Positions 1-8,573 of a DNA stretch of 64,000 nucleotides are shown piece by piece; positions within the stretch are counted from its first letter, which is position 1, and every line of letters starts with the position of its first letter. Position numbers and translations under genes: made by a program. The stretch lies in the NCBI RefSeq assembly GCF_004360145.1, contig NZ_ML178712.1:228179-292178 (forward strand), in the 5' to 3' direction. The DNA is from Aliiroseovarius marinus. Lineage in GTDB: Bacteria; Pseudomonadota; Alphaproteobacteria; Rhodobacterales; Rhodobacteraceae. Under the pieces are notes generated by a model. That model was not told the DNA's origin. It worked only from the letters and a program-made list of their open reading frames with translations, and did not search any database.

Positions 1-52
1 AGAAATCTGCATTTTTTTCGAAAATCCTGATTTTTCCTTAAAAAACGGTATG

Positions 53-92
53 TTGCGCAATCTATGGCAAGGAAAATCCCGTTTTTGCGCAA
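53..92. promoter_or_regulatory. Pair of TTGCGCAA palindromes (candidate operator)
   Basis: Two identical 8-bp palindromes, TTGCGCAA at 53-60 and 85-92, lie 32 bp apart, close to three helical turns, in an AT-rich stretch at the window edge. Such phased pairs suit a dimeric or multimeric regulator. A leftward gene beyond the edge may be controlled from here. Which gene and which regulator cannot be seen. No gene was found in 1-244 apart from this and the terminator. Confidence 0.3.
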
Positions 93-175
93 TAATGTTT
101 ACGTCTAAAATGCAAGTTTTCTACTGCACCGCCAGTTATCCACAGACTCGAATACCCGAACAGACCGATTCAACG

Positions 176-215
176 AAAATGCCCGGCCGATTCAGATGAA
201 TCGCCGGGCATTTTT
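176..215 (-). terminator. Rho-independent terminator after msrQ
   Basis: A GC-rich hairpin occupies 179-211: ATGCCCGGC plus GATTC pairs with GAATCGCCGGGCAT, with one bulged C and a 4-base loop. It is followed by TTTTT on the plus strand and by ATTTTC on the minus strand. It lies just past the msrQ stop, so it most likely ends the msr operon, and it could also work rightward. Confidence 0.7.
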
Positions 216-244
216 CCGAGTCACTTTCCAATTTCAGGCAGATT

Positions 245-886
245 CTAGGCAGGCTTCGCAGATTTCCCCCGATGAATCGCCCGTGACCGCTGTTTTTTCC
301 GCGAGTCGTGTACCCGCCAGCCCAGCAGAGCCAGAATCACGGCCATATAGAGGAGCGATTCAGCCTCCCAGGTCTTGCCCACCATTATATAGTGGATGCC
401 GCCCAGCGCCGCGGTCGGATAGACCAGCTTATGCAGCTTACGCCAGCGCGGACCCAGCTTGCGGACGGACCAATTGTTCGAGGTGATCGCCAAGGGCGTC
501 ATCAGGACAAACGCCGCCATGCCGACCGTAATATAGGGACGCTTCAGGATGTCCTTCCAGATCTCGGACAGGATCTGCACATCCAGCACCAGCCAGACCA
601 GAAGATGCGCTGCCACGAAATAGAAGGTCAGCACCCCGATGGCCCGACGGAAACGGATCAGGTTCACACCGGTCAGCGCCCGCAGGGGTGTAACCGCCAG
701 CCCTACGATCAGCGCCTGCAATCCCAGCTCGCCCAGCTCGTGCTCCAGCTCCTTGACCGGGTCGATGCCCATCGCGCCCGTGGCCGCTAGATAGAACAGC
801 CAGACCGGCCAGATCAGGCCAACCGCATAAACCGCCCAGATCGGCAGCTTGCGCAGGCCTTGGTTCAGATGGTCAGCAAGTTTCAC
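245..886 (-). CDS. msrQ: MsrQ, heme-binding membrane subunit of the periplasmic methionine sulfoxide reductase
   Basis: MsrQ is the inner-membrane b-heme protein that passes electrons from the quinone pool or a flavin reductase to MsrP, which repairs oxidised methionine in periplasmic proteins. The protein has about six hydrophobic segments and histidines in the expected places (AAHLLVW, KLHKLVY, GGIHYIM). The reading frame is open further upstream, but that part would overlap a well-supported small gene. A GTG at 886, whose last two bases overlap the TGA of that gene, gives 213 residues, the usual MsrQ length. This overlap implies translational coupling. The gene is the last of the operon msrP - GDCCVxC - msrQ. 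Function is confident; the start is inferred. Confidence 0.9.
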   Translation of the reverse strand: MKLADHLNQGLRKLPIWAVYAVGLIWPVWLFYLAATGAMGIDPVKELEHELGELGLQALIVGLAVTPLRALTGVNLIRFRRAIGVLTFYFVAAHLLVWLVLDVQILSEIWKDILKRPYITVGMAAFVLMTPLAITSNNWSVRKLGPRWRKLHKLVYPTAALGGIHYIMVGKTWEAESLLYMAVILALLGWRVHDSRKKQRSRAIHRGKSAKPA

Positions 887-1092
887 GAACAACAGCTTTC
901 TCCGCTTTGGATCGGTGGGCAGGCGACGGTGCCATAGGAACAGAACACGCAGCAATCGCCGGGTTTCGGACGTAGGACTTCGTGGCAACCCTTACATTCG
1001 TAAAAGTACATGCAGGCGTCATCGGGCATCTCTTCGCGAGCAGTGTGTCCGCAATGGGGGCAGGTCAGCTCAGAGATGCGCTCGATCTGCAT
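883..1092 (-). CDS. GDCCVxC-domain small Cys-rich protein
   Basis: This 69-residue protein has 11 cysteines. It opens with a zinc-ribbon-like CPHC...C...CKGC (C11, C14, C27, C33, C36) and then carries GDCCVFCSYG (C47, C48, C51), the hallmark of a small family that in some relatives contains selenocysteine. It ends in CCS. Function is unknown; metal binding or thiol redox chemistry is plausible. Its ATG overlaps the msrP stop by one base, and its TGA overlaps the msrQ GTG, so it is translated as part of the msrPQ operon. It ends before any membrane segment and shows no signal peptide, so it is probably cytoplasmic. Confidence 0.85.
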   Translation of the reverse strand: MQIERISELTCPHCGHTAREEMPDDACMYFYECKGCHEVLRPKPGDCCVFCSYGTVACPPIQSGESCCS

Positions 1093-2000
1093 CAGTAGTT
1101 CTTCGCCAGGTCCATGCCAGCATACATTCCGGCGACCTCTTTTTCATAGCCGTTGAACATCAGCGTCTCTTTGCGCTTGGCGAACAGACCGCCACCGATG
1201 GTGCGTTCGGTGGCCTGCGACCAGCGGGGGTGGCTGACTTCAGGGTTCACATTTGAATAGAAGCCATACTCGCGCGGCTGCAGCATGTTCCACGTGGTTT
1301 GCGGCTGCTTGTCCGTCAGGGTAACGCGCACAATCGACTTGATCGACTTGAAGCCATATTTCCACGGCACCACCAGACGCAGCGGCGCGCCGTTCTGTTT
1401 CGGCATTGGTTTATCATAAATGCCGGTGGCCATGATGGTCAGCGGGTGCATGGCTTCGTCCAGACGCAGGCCTTCGCGATAGGGCCAGTCGACATTTACA
1501 GTGCGGATGCCCGGCATTTCCTCTTTCCGGACCAGCGTCTCGAACGCCACGTATTTCGCGCCTGACTGGACACCAGCCATGTTCAGCAGTTGGTTCAGCT
1601 CGAACCCGTACCACGGGATCACCATCGACCACGCTTCAACACAGCGGAAGCGATAGATGCGTTCCTCTTGGCTGACCTTCGCCAGAATATCCTCAAGCCC
1701 ATAGCTGCCCGGCTTATCGACCATCCCGTCGATCTGCACCGACCACGGGTCGATGGTCAGCTGATGGGCGTGGCGGGCGGGATCGTCCTTGCCGGTGCCA
1801 AACTCGTAGAAGTTATTGTAGCTCGAGATCTCCTCGAACGTGTTGGGCGTGGCATCCGTCGAATATTTCGAGGCCGCCAACGCCGGGCCCATGGCCATAC
1901 CAGCAAACAACCCGGCGGCACCGCCCATCAACTGGCGGCGGTTCATGTAGTCCGCCTTGGGCGTCACGTCCGAGTATTTCAGCACATTCTTATAGGCCAT
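1092..2000 (-). CDS. msrP: MsrP, molybdopterin-dependent periplasmic methionine sulfoxide reductase
   Basis: MsrP reduces methionine sulfoxide in periplasmic proteins with a mononuclear molybdenum cofactor. The N-terminus carries a Tat signal (NRRQLMGGAAG followed by a hydrophobic stretch and an Ala-rich cleavage region). RCVEAW contains the molybdenum-ligating cysteine, and the sulfite-oxidase fold is evident in PWYGFEL and GAPLRLVVPWKYGFKS. The ATG at 2000 has GAGG eight bases upstream; an in-frame GTG at 2009 is less likely. Length is 302 residues, normal for the family. It is the first gene of the operon with the GDCCVxC protein and MsrQ. Confidence 0.95.
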   Translation of the reverse strand: MAYKNVLKYSDVTPKADYMNRRQLMGGAAGLFAGMAMGPALAASKYSTDATPNTFEEISSYNNFYEFGTGKDDPARHAHQLTIDPWSVQIDGMVDKPGSYGLEDILAKVSQEERIYRFRCVEAWSMVIPWYGFELNQLLNMAGVQSGAKYVAFETLVRKEEMPGIRTVNVDWPYREGLRLDEAMHPLTIMATGIYDKPMPKQNGAPLRLVVPWKYGFKSIKSIVRVTLTDKQPQTTWNMLQPREYGFYSNVNPEVSHPRWSQATERTIGGGLFAKRKETLMFNGYEKEVAGMYAGMDLAKNY

Positions 2001-2099
2001 CACGGGCACCTCGTCTTTTGATCTTATTCTGATCTAAGACGGCGGACGCGCAAAGCCAAAGCACAATGGCTCACGTCCGCGCCAGAGGATTGTAACAAT

Positions 2100-3590
2100 T
2101 CATTCGGCGGGCATCTGGACCGAGGGATAAATCTCGTTCATCGGGACCGAGCGCCCACTGTCCTGCACCAGCCGCACGTGGCGGCGACGCATCTGGCGGG
2201 GTTCGGCCACGCCAACAGAATGCGCGATGGTCTCGACCTCTTTCACGATGCCCTTGGCGTAACGCGCGACCTTCTCGCATTTGTCCTCCGGCACCAGACC
2301 TTTCTGGAACCGCGGGTCGTGGGTGGTGATGCCCGTCGGGCAAGTGTTCTTGTTGCACTTCAGCGCCTGAATGCAGCCCAGAGAGAACATGAAGCCCCGC
2401 GCCGAGACCACGAAATCCGCACCTGCGCAAATCGCCCAGGCGACGTCGCCGGGGTTCACCAGCTTGCCGGAGGCGATGATCCGGATGCGCTCGTGCAGCC
2501 CCCGCGCGTCGCGCAGGTCCACAATTTGCGGCAGAGCTTCACGAATGGGCATACCGACCAGATCCATCAGCGGCATGGGCGCGGCACCGGTGCCCCCTTC
2601 CCCACCATCAATGGTGATGAAATCGGGGGCGGCATCGACCCCGCGCGCGACGATCCGGTCAAACAGCTCTTCAAATGGCTCGATCGCACCAATCACGGTT
2701 TTGAAGCCGACGGGTTTTCCGGTGACCTCTCTTATATGTGTCAGCATATCCAACAGGTCGTCCCAGTCGTCGATCTCGGGATGGCGGTTCGGGGAAATCG
2801 AGGCCTCGCCCACGCGGATCCCCCGGATCTTCGCAATCTCGTCCGAGACCTTCTCGGCCGGCAGGATGCCCCCCTTACCCGGCTTCGCGCCCTGCGCCAG
2901 CTTCAGTTCGAACATCTTCACTTCGGGATGGGCCGCAGCCTCGCGCAACTTCTCATCAGACAGGTTCCCGTCATGATCGCGCACGCCGTATTTCGCCGTG
3001 CCGATCTGGAACACGATGTCTCCGCCGCCCGTCAGGTGATAGGGCGACAAGCCACCTTCCCCGGTGTTCATCCAGACGCCCGCCTTGGCGGTGCCCATCG
3101 ACAGCGCCTGAACCGCGGGGCGGGACAGCGCGCCATAGCTCATGCCGGACAGGTTGAAGATCGACTTCGCCTCAAACGGCGTGCGGGCCTGCGGACCGAT
3201 AATCATCGGCGCGGTCTGGGCAAATTGCGTGTCCAGCGGAGGAAACGCCGCATTCACGAAGATCGGTGTCCCCACCACGCTTAGGTTCCGGGTCGACCCG
3301 AAAGCCAGCGTATTCCCCTTTCCCGCCGCCGTATGCTCGACCCAATGGCGCTGTGCGCGGTTGAACGGCAGCTCTTCCCGGTCCATCGCGAAAAAATACT
3401 GCCGGAAGAACTCGCCCAGGTTCGAGAACAGCGCCCGGAACCGCCCAATCACCGGATAGTTTCGGCGCACCGCATCATGGGTCTGCAGACGGTCTATTAT
3501 ATAAAGTACCGCGATCACCGCGAGGATGACCCCCACCGCAAAGATCAACACCTGCGCCAAAAGCTCGATTGCCCAGAACATCGACTGCAT
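2100..3590 (-). CDS. Membrane-anchored FMN-binding glutamate-synthase-family protein
   Basis: The bulk of this 496-residue protein matches the FMN-binding central domain of glutamate synthase: SGMSYGALS, GEGGLSPYH, GAKPGKGGILP, TIDGGEGGTGAAP, and the 3Fe-4S cysteine cluster GCIQALKCNKNTCPTG. It lacks the glutaminase domain of GltB and begins with a transmembrane helix (residues about 8-32). Members of this stand-alone family are annotated as glutamate synthase-like, but their true substrate is not established. The ATG is preceded by GGGA. The gene lies upstream of msrP with a gap of about 100 bases, and shared transcription is possible. Confidence 0.88.
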   Translation of the reverse strand: MQSMFWAIELLAQVLIFAVGVILAVIAVLYIIDRLQTHDAVRRNYPVIGRFRALFSNLGEFFRQYFFAMDREELPFNRAQRHWVEHTAAGKGNTLAFGSTRNLSVVGTPIFVNAAFPPLDTQFAQTAPMIIGPQARTPFEAKSIFNLSGMSYGALSRPAVQALSMGTAKAGVWMNTGEGGLSPYHLTGGGDIVFQIGTAKYGVRDHDGNLSDEKLREAAAHPEVKMFELKLAQGAKPGKGGILPAEKVSDEIAKIRGIRVGEASISPNRHPEIDDWDDLLDMLTHIREVTGKPVGFKTVIGAIEPFEELFDRIVARGVDAAPDFITIDGGEGGTGAAPMPLMDLVGMPIREALPQIVDLRDARGLHERIRIIASGKLVNPGDVAWAICAGADFVVSARGFMFSLGCIQALKCNKNTCPTGITTHDPRFQKGLVPEDKCEKVARYAKGIVKEVETIAHSVGVAEPRQMRRRHVRLVQDSGRSVPMNEIYPSVQMPAE

Positions 3591-3947
3591 ACCGTTCCCT
3601 CCGTTTCAGGCCGAGTGTAGCGCAGATGGTCGGAAGGGAAAGTCACGGGCGCTGACATTTATGTGCGGGGATTCGGGACGGACAGAATCCGCCGAGGGGC
3701 ACTGTCTGGGTTTTCTGGGCAAAGCCCCGCCGAAATCCGCGCCCCAGATCGGTAAAGCTTCGCCGCCCCCGCCCCGCCCCCCTTGCATGACCCATTCCTC
3801 GCCTATGGGTAGACACGAAACTCGCGGCGCTCTGCTGGTTTCGGCCCATTCTGACGATGGATGCTGTGCTGCCCGTTTCGCCGTGGTTCTCTGCCTCTGC
3901 GTTCATTCAGACGCACAACGAATTACTCAAAACTCACGGAGCTACAC
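3591..3947. other. Intergenic region without a recognisable gene
   Basis: This 357-base gap separates the divergent glutamate-synthase-like gene and the EF-hand gene and should hold both promoters. It contains a C-rich run around 3770-3782. Open frames across it on both strands have no recognisable protein character. No clear hairpin or RNA gene was seen. Confidence 0.5.
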
Positions 3948-4181
3948 ATGAAACTCGCAACTCTGACCAGCGCCATCGTCCTGACCGCCGCCACCGCCGC
4001 CTTCGCGGAAGGCTTGGATGCAAACGAGGACGGCATGGTGACGATCGAAGAAACCGTTGCCATGTATCCGGACGTCACCCCCGAGGCGTTCTCGACCGCC
4101 GACACCAATGATGACGGCGTGTTGGATGCAGACGAACTGGCCGCCGCGCAAGAGGCCGGCCTGATCCCCAACGAAACCTAA
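3948..4181 (+). CDS. Small secreted EF-hand protein
   Basis: The 77-residue product begins with a signal peptide ending AAFA and carries two canonical 12-residue calcium-binding loops, DANEDGMVTIEE (residues 24-35) and DTNDDGVLDADE (52-63). It should bind calcium outside the cytoplasm. The ATG at 3948 has GGAG eight bases upstream. An upstream in-frame ATG exists but would destroy the signal peptide. It stands alone with its own terminator; the role is unknown. Confidence 0.85.
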   Translation: MKLATLTSAIVLTAATAAFAEGLDANEDGMVTIEETVAMYPDVTPEAFSTADTNDDGVLDADELAAAQEAGLIPNET

Positions 4182-4211
4182 TTACCCCACCCCACCACTC
4201 ACAAAAGAAAG

Positions 4212-4245
4212 CGCCCGCCGGTGGAAATCGGCGGGCGTGTTTTGT
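4212..4245 (+). terminator. Terminator of the EF-hand gene
   Basis: CGCCCGCCG (4212-4220) pairs with CGGCGGGCG (4229-4237) across an 8-base loop and is followed by TGTTTTGTT. A run of nine G residues follows at 4247-4255. Confidence 0.8.
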
Positions 4246-4312
4246 TGGGGGGGGGCGAGTTTGGCGGCGTCAAGGGTATATTTACAGTGAGGCGAGGGTA
4301 TATCTTGCGTCT

Positions 4313-4438
4313 ATGACTGGTTTGCGGGACGGAGCCGACGTCCATCAGGTAGTCACAAATGTCTGCTTTCCTGATGGACCATCTGCAATCTTTGCAGATG
4401 GCAGCAAAATTGACGCGACAAGCAAGGTCAATCTATGA
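4313..4438 (+). CDS. Possible 41-residue small protein
   Basis: An open frame from ATG 4313 to TGA 4436-4438 reads MTGLRDGADVHQVVTN and ends ATSKVNL. It has no convincing ribosome-binding site at normal spacing (a GAGGG lies too far upstream) and no recognised motif. The two strong inverted repeats at 4342-4401 lie inside it, so the region may instead work as structured RNA. It may also be a remnant of a larger gene. Confidence 0.2.
   Translation: MTGLRDGADVHQVVTNVCFPDGPSAIFADGSKIDATSKVNL
4342..4401. repeat. Two adjacent perfect inverted repeats
   Basis: CCATCAGG (4342-4349) pairs with CCTGATGG (4370-4377) over a 20-base loop. One base later, CCATCTGCAA (4379-4388) pairs with TTGCAGATGG (4392-4401) over a 3-base loop. 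All four arms share the CCATC/GATGG end, so alternative pairings are possible. There is no U-run, so neither looks like a simple terminator. Confidence 0.7.
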
Positions 4439-4511
4439 ATGTCGTTAGAAAAAGCATCCTTTTGACATGAGAAATTAGCAGGTGCTGAGAGGCCGCCTTA
4501 GAAAGGGAAAC

Positions 4512-5600
4512 ATGAACCTGTTCCGAAGAATACTCTTTTTGATCGTCCCGCTATTCGTTTGGACAAGTGCGTCGCTGGCCCAGGACATGTTGCCTCTCGA
4601 AAGCCTCCAGCCAAAGGTTGAGGAGGCTCGCGCTGCTGTGAAGGCGGTAGCCCAAGAGATCAAAGCTGATCTCGTCGCTCTGATACCATCCGCTCCTGGA
4701 TGGAAATGTGAGGAAAGCAATAGGTCAGCGACGACTGAAGTTTTCGAACTCATACCGAGCGTGCATGTCCATTGCGAGCATGAAGAGCAGTCGCTTGATG
4801 CTCATTTGCTCGTCGATCCGTCGACTTCCACCGTTTTCTGCACGTCGATTACCCATAATCAACAAGGCATCGAAGAGGGTAGGATTAAACCCAATCTTTT
4901 CCGATTTTTTGAAGGCGGGGCATGGCAAGTAGAGCGCGCAGGGGTGAGCCTTCAGGGGTGCGCGTCTGAGGTGCTTGCATTCACTGCTCATGGAAGTCGG
5001 TCTGAAGCCTCAATTGCAAATGGGCCAGCTTCAATAGATGCATTCGCGCAGGCCCTTTTGTCTTCCGAGCCCGAGGAGGTTGTAGTTCAAGCACGTGAAC
5101 ACGCGGAGGCAATCAACGAGCTGTTGGCGCTTCTTGACGATCAATCGCGAAAATTCGCCAACATGATTGAGACATCGCCGAACGCCGAAATGAAGGTCGT
5201 TCGGCCATCCGATGCTTTGCGTATGGGGATGACTCTTCCCTTGGTGCTCGGCTCTAGCCCAAGCGCAAGTACTACCTTCGAAACTGACGGTTGCAGATTG
5301 AGCATCGAGATATCTGCATCGCCTGTCGGCCTCCATGAAGCAAAGAACACTGGCCTTCGTTGGGCATCGCCGAGATCAGCAGACGGCACAGTACGCGGCG
5401 CATACATCACTCGTAATACAGAGCGTCTGAAGGGCCGTGTAAATCAGAGTGGAACAAGTATCGAAGTTCTTGTAGATGACCTAGTACTTGTAAGAGTTGC
5501 GACTCCGGGCAACCGTCTTTGCGCCAGCGATCCGGACATCGTTCGTAGAACGTTCGATGAAATACTTGCAAAAAATCCCTCGACTGTTGTGATGCCCTAG
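4512..5600 (+). CDS. Unknown exported protein
   Basis: I do not recognise this 362-residue protein. A signal peptide is clear (MNLFRRILFLIVPLFVWTSASLAQ). The mature part has several cysteines (about WKCEES, HVHCEHEE, VFCTS, LQGCAS, DGCRLS, RLCASD), suggesting disulfides in the periplasm, and an Ala/Glu-rich helical middle. The ATG at 4512 has AAGGG upstream; an earlier in-frame ATG at 4482 would bury the signal sequence. Base composition is visibly lower in GC than the neighbours and codon use is less biased, which suggests later acquisition. It has no operon partner. Confidence 0.7.
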   Translation: MNLFRRILFLIVPLFVWTSASLAQDMLPLESLQPKVEEARAAVKAVAQEIKADLVALIPSAPGWKCEESNRSATTEVFELIPSVHVHCEHEEQSLDAHLLVDPSTSTVFCTSITHNQQGIEEGRIKPNLFRFFEGGAWQVERAGVSLQGCASEVLAFTAHGSRSEASIANGPASIDAFAQALLSSEPEEVVVQAREHAEAINELLALLDDQSRKFANMIETSPNAEMKVVRPSDALRMGMTLPLVLGSSPSASTTFETDGCRLSIEISASPVGLHEAKNTGLRWASPRSADGTVRGAYITRNTERLKGRVNQSGTSIEVLVDDLVLVRVATPGNRLCASDPDIVRRTFDEILAKNPSTVVMP

Positions 5601-5736
5601 CGCAGACACCTCTGGTGTGACTGAAGTCAGTGTTGAGAACGTGCAGTCAGCAAAGCGGGAGACTGAGCAATTCCATAAAGCCGACATTCGTTCGCGCTGC
5701 AGCATCCTGTCACTTTGCACTCGAAGCAGCCCCCCC

Positions 5737-5765
5737 AAAAAAAGAGCCCGCCGTTAAGCGGGCTC
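5737..5765 (-). terminator. Terminator of clpB
   Basis: On the minus strand, GAGCCCGC (5765-5758) and GCGGGCTC (5751-5744) form a stem with a 6-base loop followed by TTTTTTT, just after the clpB stop. Confidence 0.85.
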
Positions 5766-5779
5766 CTTCTATTCTTAGG

Positions 5780-8395
5780 TCAATGCACGACCGCGTCCTC
5801 GGGCGGTTGCCGGTTCGAGCTCGACACCCGATCCCCGACCAACAGCCCGTCGGCCCCGGCGCTAACGGTGATCGTGTCGCCATCCATCACGTCGCCCGCC
5901 AGCAGCATCTCGGCCAGTTGGTTCTGCAATGCCCGCTGGATGACGCGCTTCAAGGGGCGTGCGCCAAAGACGGGGTCATAGCCCTCGTCCGCCAGCCACT
6001 TCTTCGCCGCCTCATCCAGATCCAGCGCGATATTGCGGCGGCCCAGACGTTTGGTCAGACGGCCGAGTTGGATCTCGACGATGCCGTCCATGTCCTCGCG
6101 GGTCAGGCGGTCGAAGATGATCGTCTCGTCCAGACGGTTCAGGAACTCGGGGCGGAAGTGTGCCCGCACCGCATCCATGACATCCCGCTTCGCGTCCGAG
6201 GCATCGGCCCCGTCCGGCAGCTGGCTCAGCGCCTGCGCGCCAAGGTTTGACGTCAGGATAATCAGCGTCTGCTTGAAGTCCACGGTGCGCCCTTGCCCGT
6301 CGGTCAGGACACCATCGTCCAGAACCTGCAAAAGCACGTTGAACACGTCCGGGTGCGCTTTCTCGACCTCGTCGAACAGCACGACCTGATAGGGCCGGCG
6401 CCGTACGGCTTCGGTCAGCACGCCGCCTTCGTCATAGCCGACATAGCCCGGAGGCGCGCCGATCAAACGGGCAACCGCGTGCTTCTCCATGAACTCGGAC
6501 ATATCAATGCGCACCATCGCGCTGTCGTCGTCAAACAGGAAGTCTGCCACGGCTTTGGTCAGCTCGGTCTTACCCACACCCGTCGGCCCGAGGAACAGGA
6601 ACGAGCCCAGCGGGCGGTTCTCGTCATTCAGACCGGCACGCGCACGGCGCACGGCGTTGGACACAGCGGTCACGGCCGACCCCTGACCAATCACGCGACG
6701 GCCAAGTTCCTCTTCCATGCGCAGAAGCTTCTCGCGTTCGCCTTCCAGCATTTTCGAGGTCGGAATGCCCGTCCAGCGTTCGACCACGGATGCGATCTGT
6801 TCCGGACGCACGGCTTCCTCGACCATCATCTCGGCCTCGGCGCCTTCGGCCTCTTCCAGCTTTTTTTCCAGACCCGGAATGACGCCGTAGGACAGCTCAC
6901 CGGCCTTCGCCAGATTGCCCTCGCGCTTGGCGGCGTCGAGTTCCGCGCGGGCGCGGTCCAGCTGTTCCTTCAGCTCGCGCGCACCTTCCAGCTTGTCACG
7001 TTCGGACTGCCACTTGGCGGTAAGCGACGCGGACTTCTCACTCAGGTCCGACAGCTCCGCCTCAAGCTTCTCAAGCCGGTCTTTCGACGCCTTGTCATCC
7101 TCGACACGCAGCGCTTCTGCCTCGATCTGCATTTGCAGGATCTGGCGGTCCAGAGCGTCCAGTTCTTCCGGCTTCGAGTCCACTTCCATCCGCAGGCGGC
7201 TGGCGGCCTCGTCCACAAGGTCGATGGCCTTGTCCGGCAGGAAGCGGTCAGTGATATAGCGGTGCGACAGGGTCGACGCGGCTACCAAAGCGCTGTCTGA
7301 AATCCGCACGCCATGGTGCAGCTCGTACTTTTCCTTGATGCCCCGCAGGATCGAGATCGTGTCTTCCACCGTGGGCTCTTCGACCATCACCGGCTGGAAG
7401 CGACGGGCAAGTGCGGCGTCTTTTTTGACATATTTGCGGTATTCATCCAGCGTCGTGGCGCCCACACAGTGCAGCTCACCCCGCGCCAGCGCAGGCTTGA
7501 TCAGGTTGGCCGCGTCCATTGCACCATCCGACTTGCCCGCACCAACAAGCGTATGCATCTCGTCAATGAACAGGATGATTTCTCCAGCCGCAGCCGTCAC
7601 TTCGTTCAGAACAGCCTTCAGGCGTTCCTCAAACTCACCGCGATATTTCGCACCGGCGATCAAGGCGCCCATGTCCAGCGCCATCAGCTTTTTGTTGCGC
7701 AGGCTTTCCGGCACGTCGCCATTGATGATGCGCAGAGCCAAGCCTTCCGCAATCGCGGTTTTACCCACGCCGGGCTCACCGATCAGAACCGGGTTGTTTT
7801 TGGTGCGGCGCGACAGAACCTGCATTGCACGGCGAATTTCTTCGTCACGTCCGATGATCGGGTCAATCTTGCCCTCGGCAGCCGCCTCGGTCAGATCGCG
7901 CGCGTATTTCGATAGCGCTTCATAGCTGTCCTCGGCGCTGGCGCTGTCGGCCGTACGCCCCTGACGGATTTGATTGATTGCGGCATTCAGTTTCTTGGCA
8001 TCCACAGCACCGGCATCCAGCGCATCACGCGCACCGGATTTCACCACGGCCAACGCCGTCAGCAACCGCTCAACGGGGACAAAACTGTCGCCCGCCTGTT
8101 TGGCCAACTTCTGCGCTTCGTCAATCACGCTGGCCGTTTTGTTATCCATGTAAACCTGAGCACCATCGCCCGTCACCTTGGACAGCTTGCCAACGGCCGC
8201 GTCCACAGCTGCGCGCACGCGATCGGGCGCGCCGCCGGCCTTGGTGATCAGGTTGGCGCTCATGCCCTCTTCATCATCCATGAGGGCTTTCAGCAAATGT
8301 TCGGGAACCAGTCTCTGGTGGTTTTCGCGCATGGCGATGGTCTGTGCAGCCTGAATGAAGCCGCGCGACCGTTCAGTGAACTTCGACAAATCCAT
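5780..8395 (-). CDS. clpB: ClpB, ATP-dependent disaggregase
   Basis: ClpB is the Hsp100 chaperone that, with DnaK, pulls proteins out of aggregates. The 871-residue product has the double Clp N-terminal domain, Walker A motifs [13 protein letters not shown] (first AAA module) and [13 protein letters not shown] (second), and the long coiled-coil middle domain between them. It ends without a ClpP-docking tripeptide loop that I can see. The ATG at 8395 has AAGGAG seven bases upstream; the frame is open earlier but without a ribosome-binding site. A heat-shock-type promoter lies at 8470-8497 and a terminator at 5737-5765, so it is probably monocistronic. Confidence 0.97.
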   Translation of the reverse strand: MDLSKFTERSRGFIQAAQTIAMRENHQRLVPEHLLKALMDDEEGMSANLITKAGGAPDRVRAAVDAAVGKLSKVTGDGAQVYMDNKTASVIDEAQKLAKQAGDSFVPVERLLTALAVVKSGARDALDAGAVDAKKLNAAINQIRQGRTADSASAEDSYEALSKYARDLTEAAAEGKIDPIIGRDEEIRRAMQVLSRRTKNNPVLIGEPGVGKTAIAEGLALRIINGDVPESLRNKKLMALDMGALIAGAKYRGEFEERLKAVLNEVTAAAGEIILFIDEMHTLVGAGKSDGAMDAANLIKPALARGELHCVGATTLDEYRKYVKKDAALARRFQPVMVEEPTVEDTISILRGIKEKYELHHGVRISDSALVAASTLSHRYITDRFLPDKAIDLVDEAASRLRMEVDSKPEELDALDRQILQMQIEAEALRVEDDKASKDRLEKLEAELSDLSEKSASLTAKWQSERDKLEGARELKEQLDRARAELDAAKREGNLAKAGELSYGVIPGLEKKLEEAEGAEAEMMVEEAVRPEQIASVVERWTGIPTSKMLEGEREKLLRMEEELGRRVIGQGSAVTAVSNAVRRARAGLNDENRPLGSFLFLGPTGVGKTELTKAVADFLFDDDSAMVRIDMSEFMEKHAVARLIGAPPGYVGYDEGGVLTEAVRRRPYQVVLFDEVEKAHPDVFNVLLQVLDDGVLTDGQGRTVDFKQTLIILTSNLGAQALSQLPDGADASDAKRDVMDAVRAHFRPEFLNRLDETIIFDRLTREDMDGIVEIQLGRLTKRLGRRNIALDLDEAAKKWLADEGYDPVFGARPLKRVIQRALQNQLAEMLLAGDVMDGDTITVSAGADGLLVGDRVSSSNRQPPEDAVVH

Positions 8396-8469
8396 GTCAC
8401 TCTCCTTTTCAAGCGCCCTTACGTTCAGATGCCCGCCCTTGCAGCACATCTTATTGGGCCTCGGGATTA

Positions 8470-8497
8470 ATTTGGGGTTTTCAGGGGGAGTTTCAAG
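8470..8497 (-). promoter_or_regulatory. RpoH (sigma-32) type promoter of clpB
   Basis: Read on the minus strand, CTTGAAA (8497-8491) is followed after 13 bases by CCCCAAAT (8477-8470). This is close to the established sigma-32 consensus CTTGAAA - 11 to 16 - CCCCATNT. It lies about 75 bases upstream of the clpB ATG, so clpB is likely heat-inducible. Confidence 0.7.
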
Positions 8498-8573
8498 GCG
8501 ATCACCCGCGACAGATTTGCGTTTTTCGCCGCATCGGCGTAGGAAATCGCGAACCGGAACGGAGACCCCAGAC

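Noticed and set aside
886-988. Longer MsrQ start at ATG 988
   Set aside because: The extra 34 residues overlap the GDCCVxC gene, are not hydrophobic or conserved-looking, and make the protein longer than the family.
5630-7300. Plus-strand frames opposite clpB
   Set aside because: No recognisable domains; clpB on the other strand is unambiguous.
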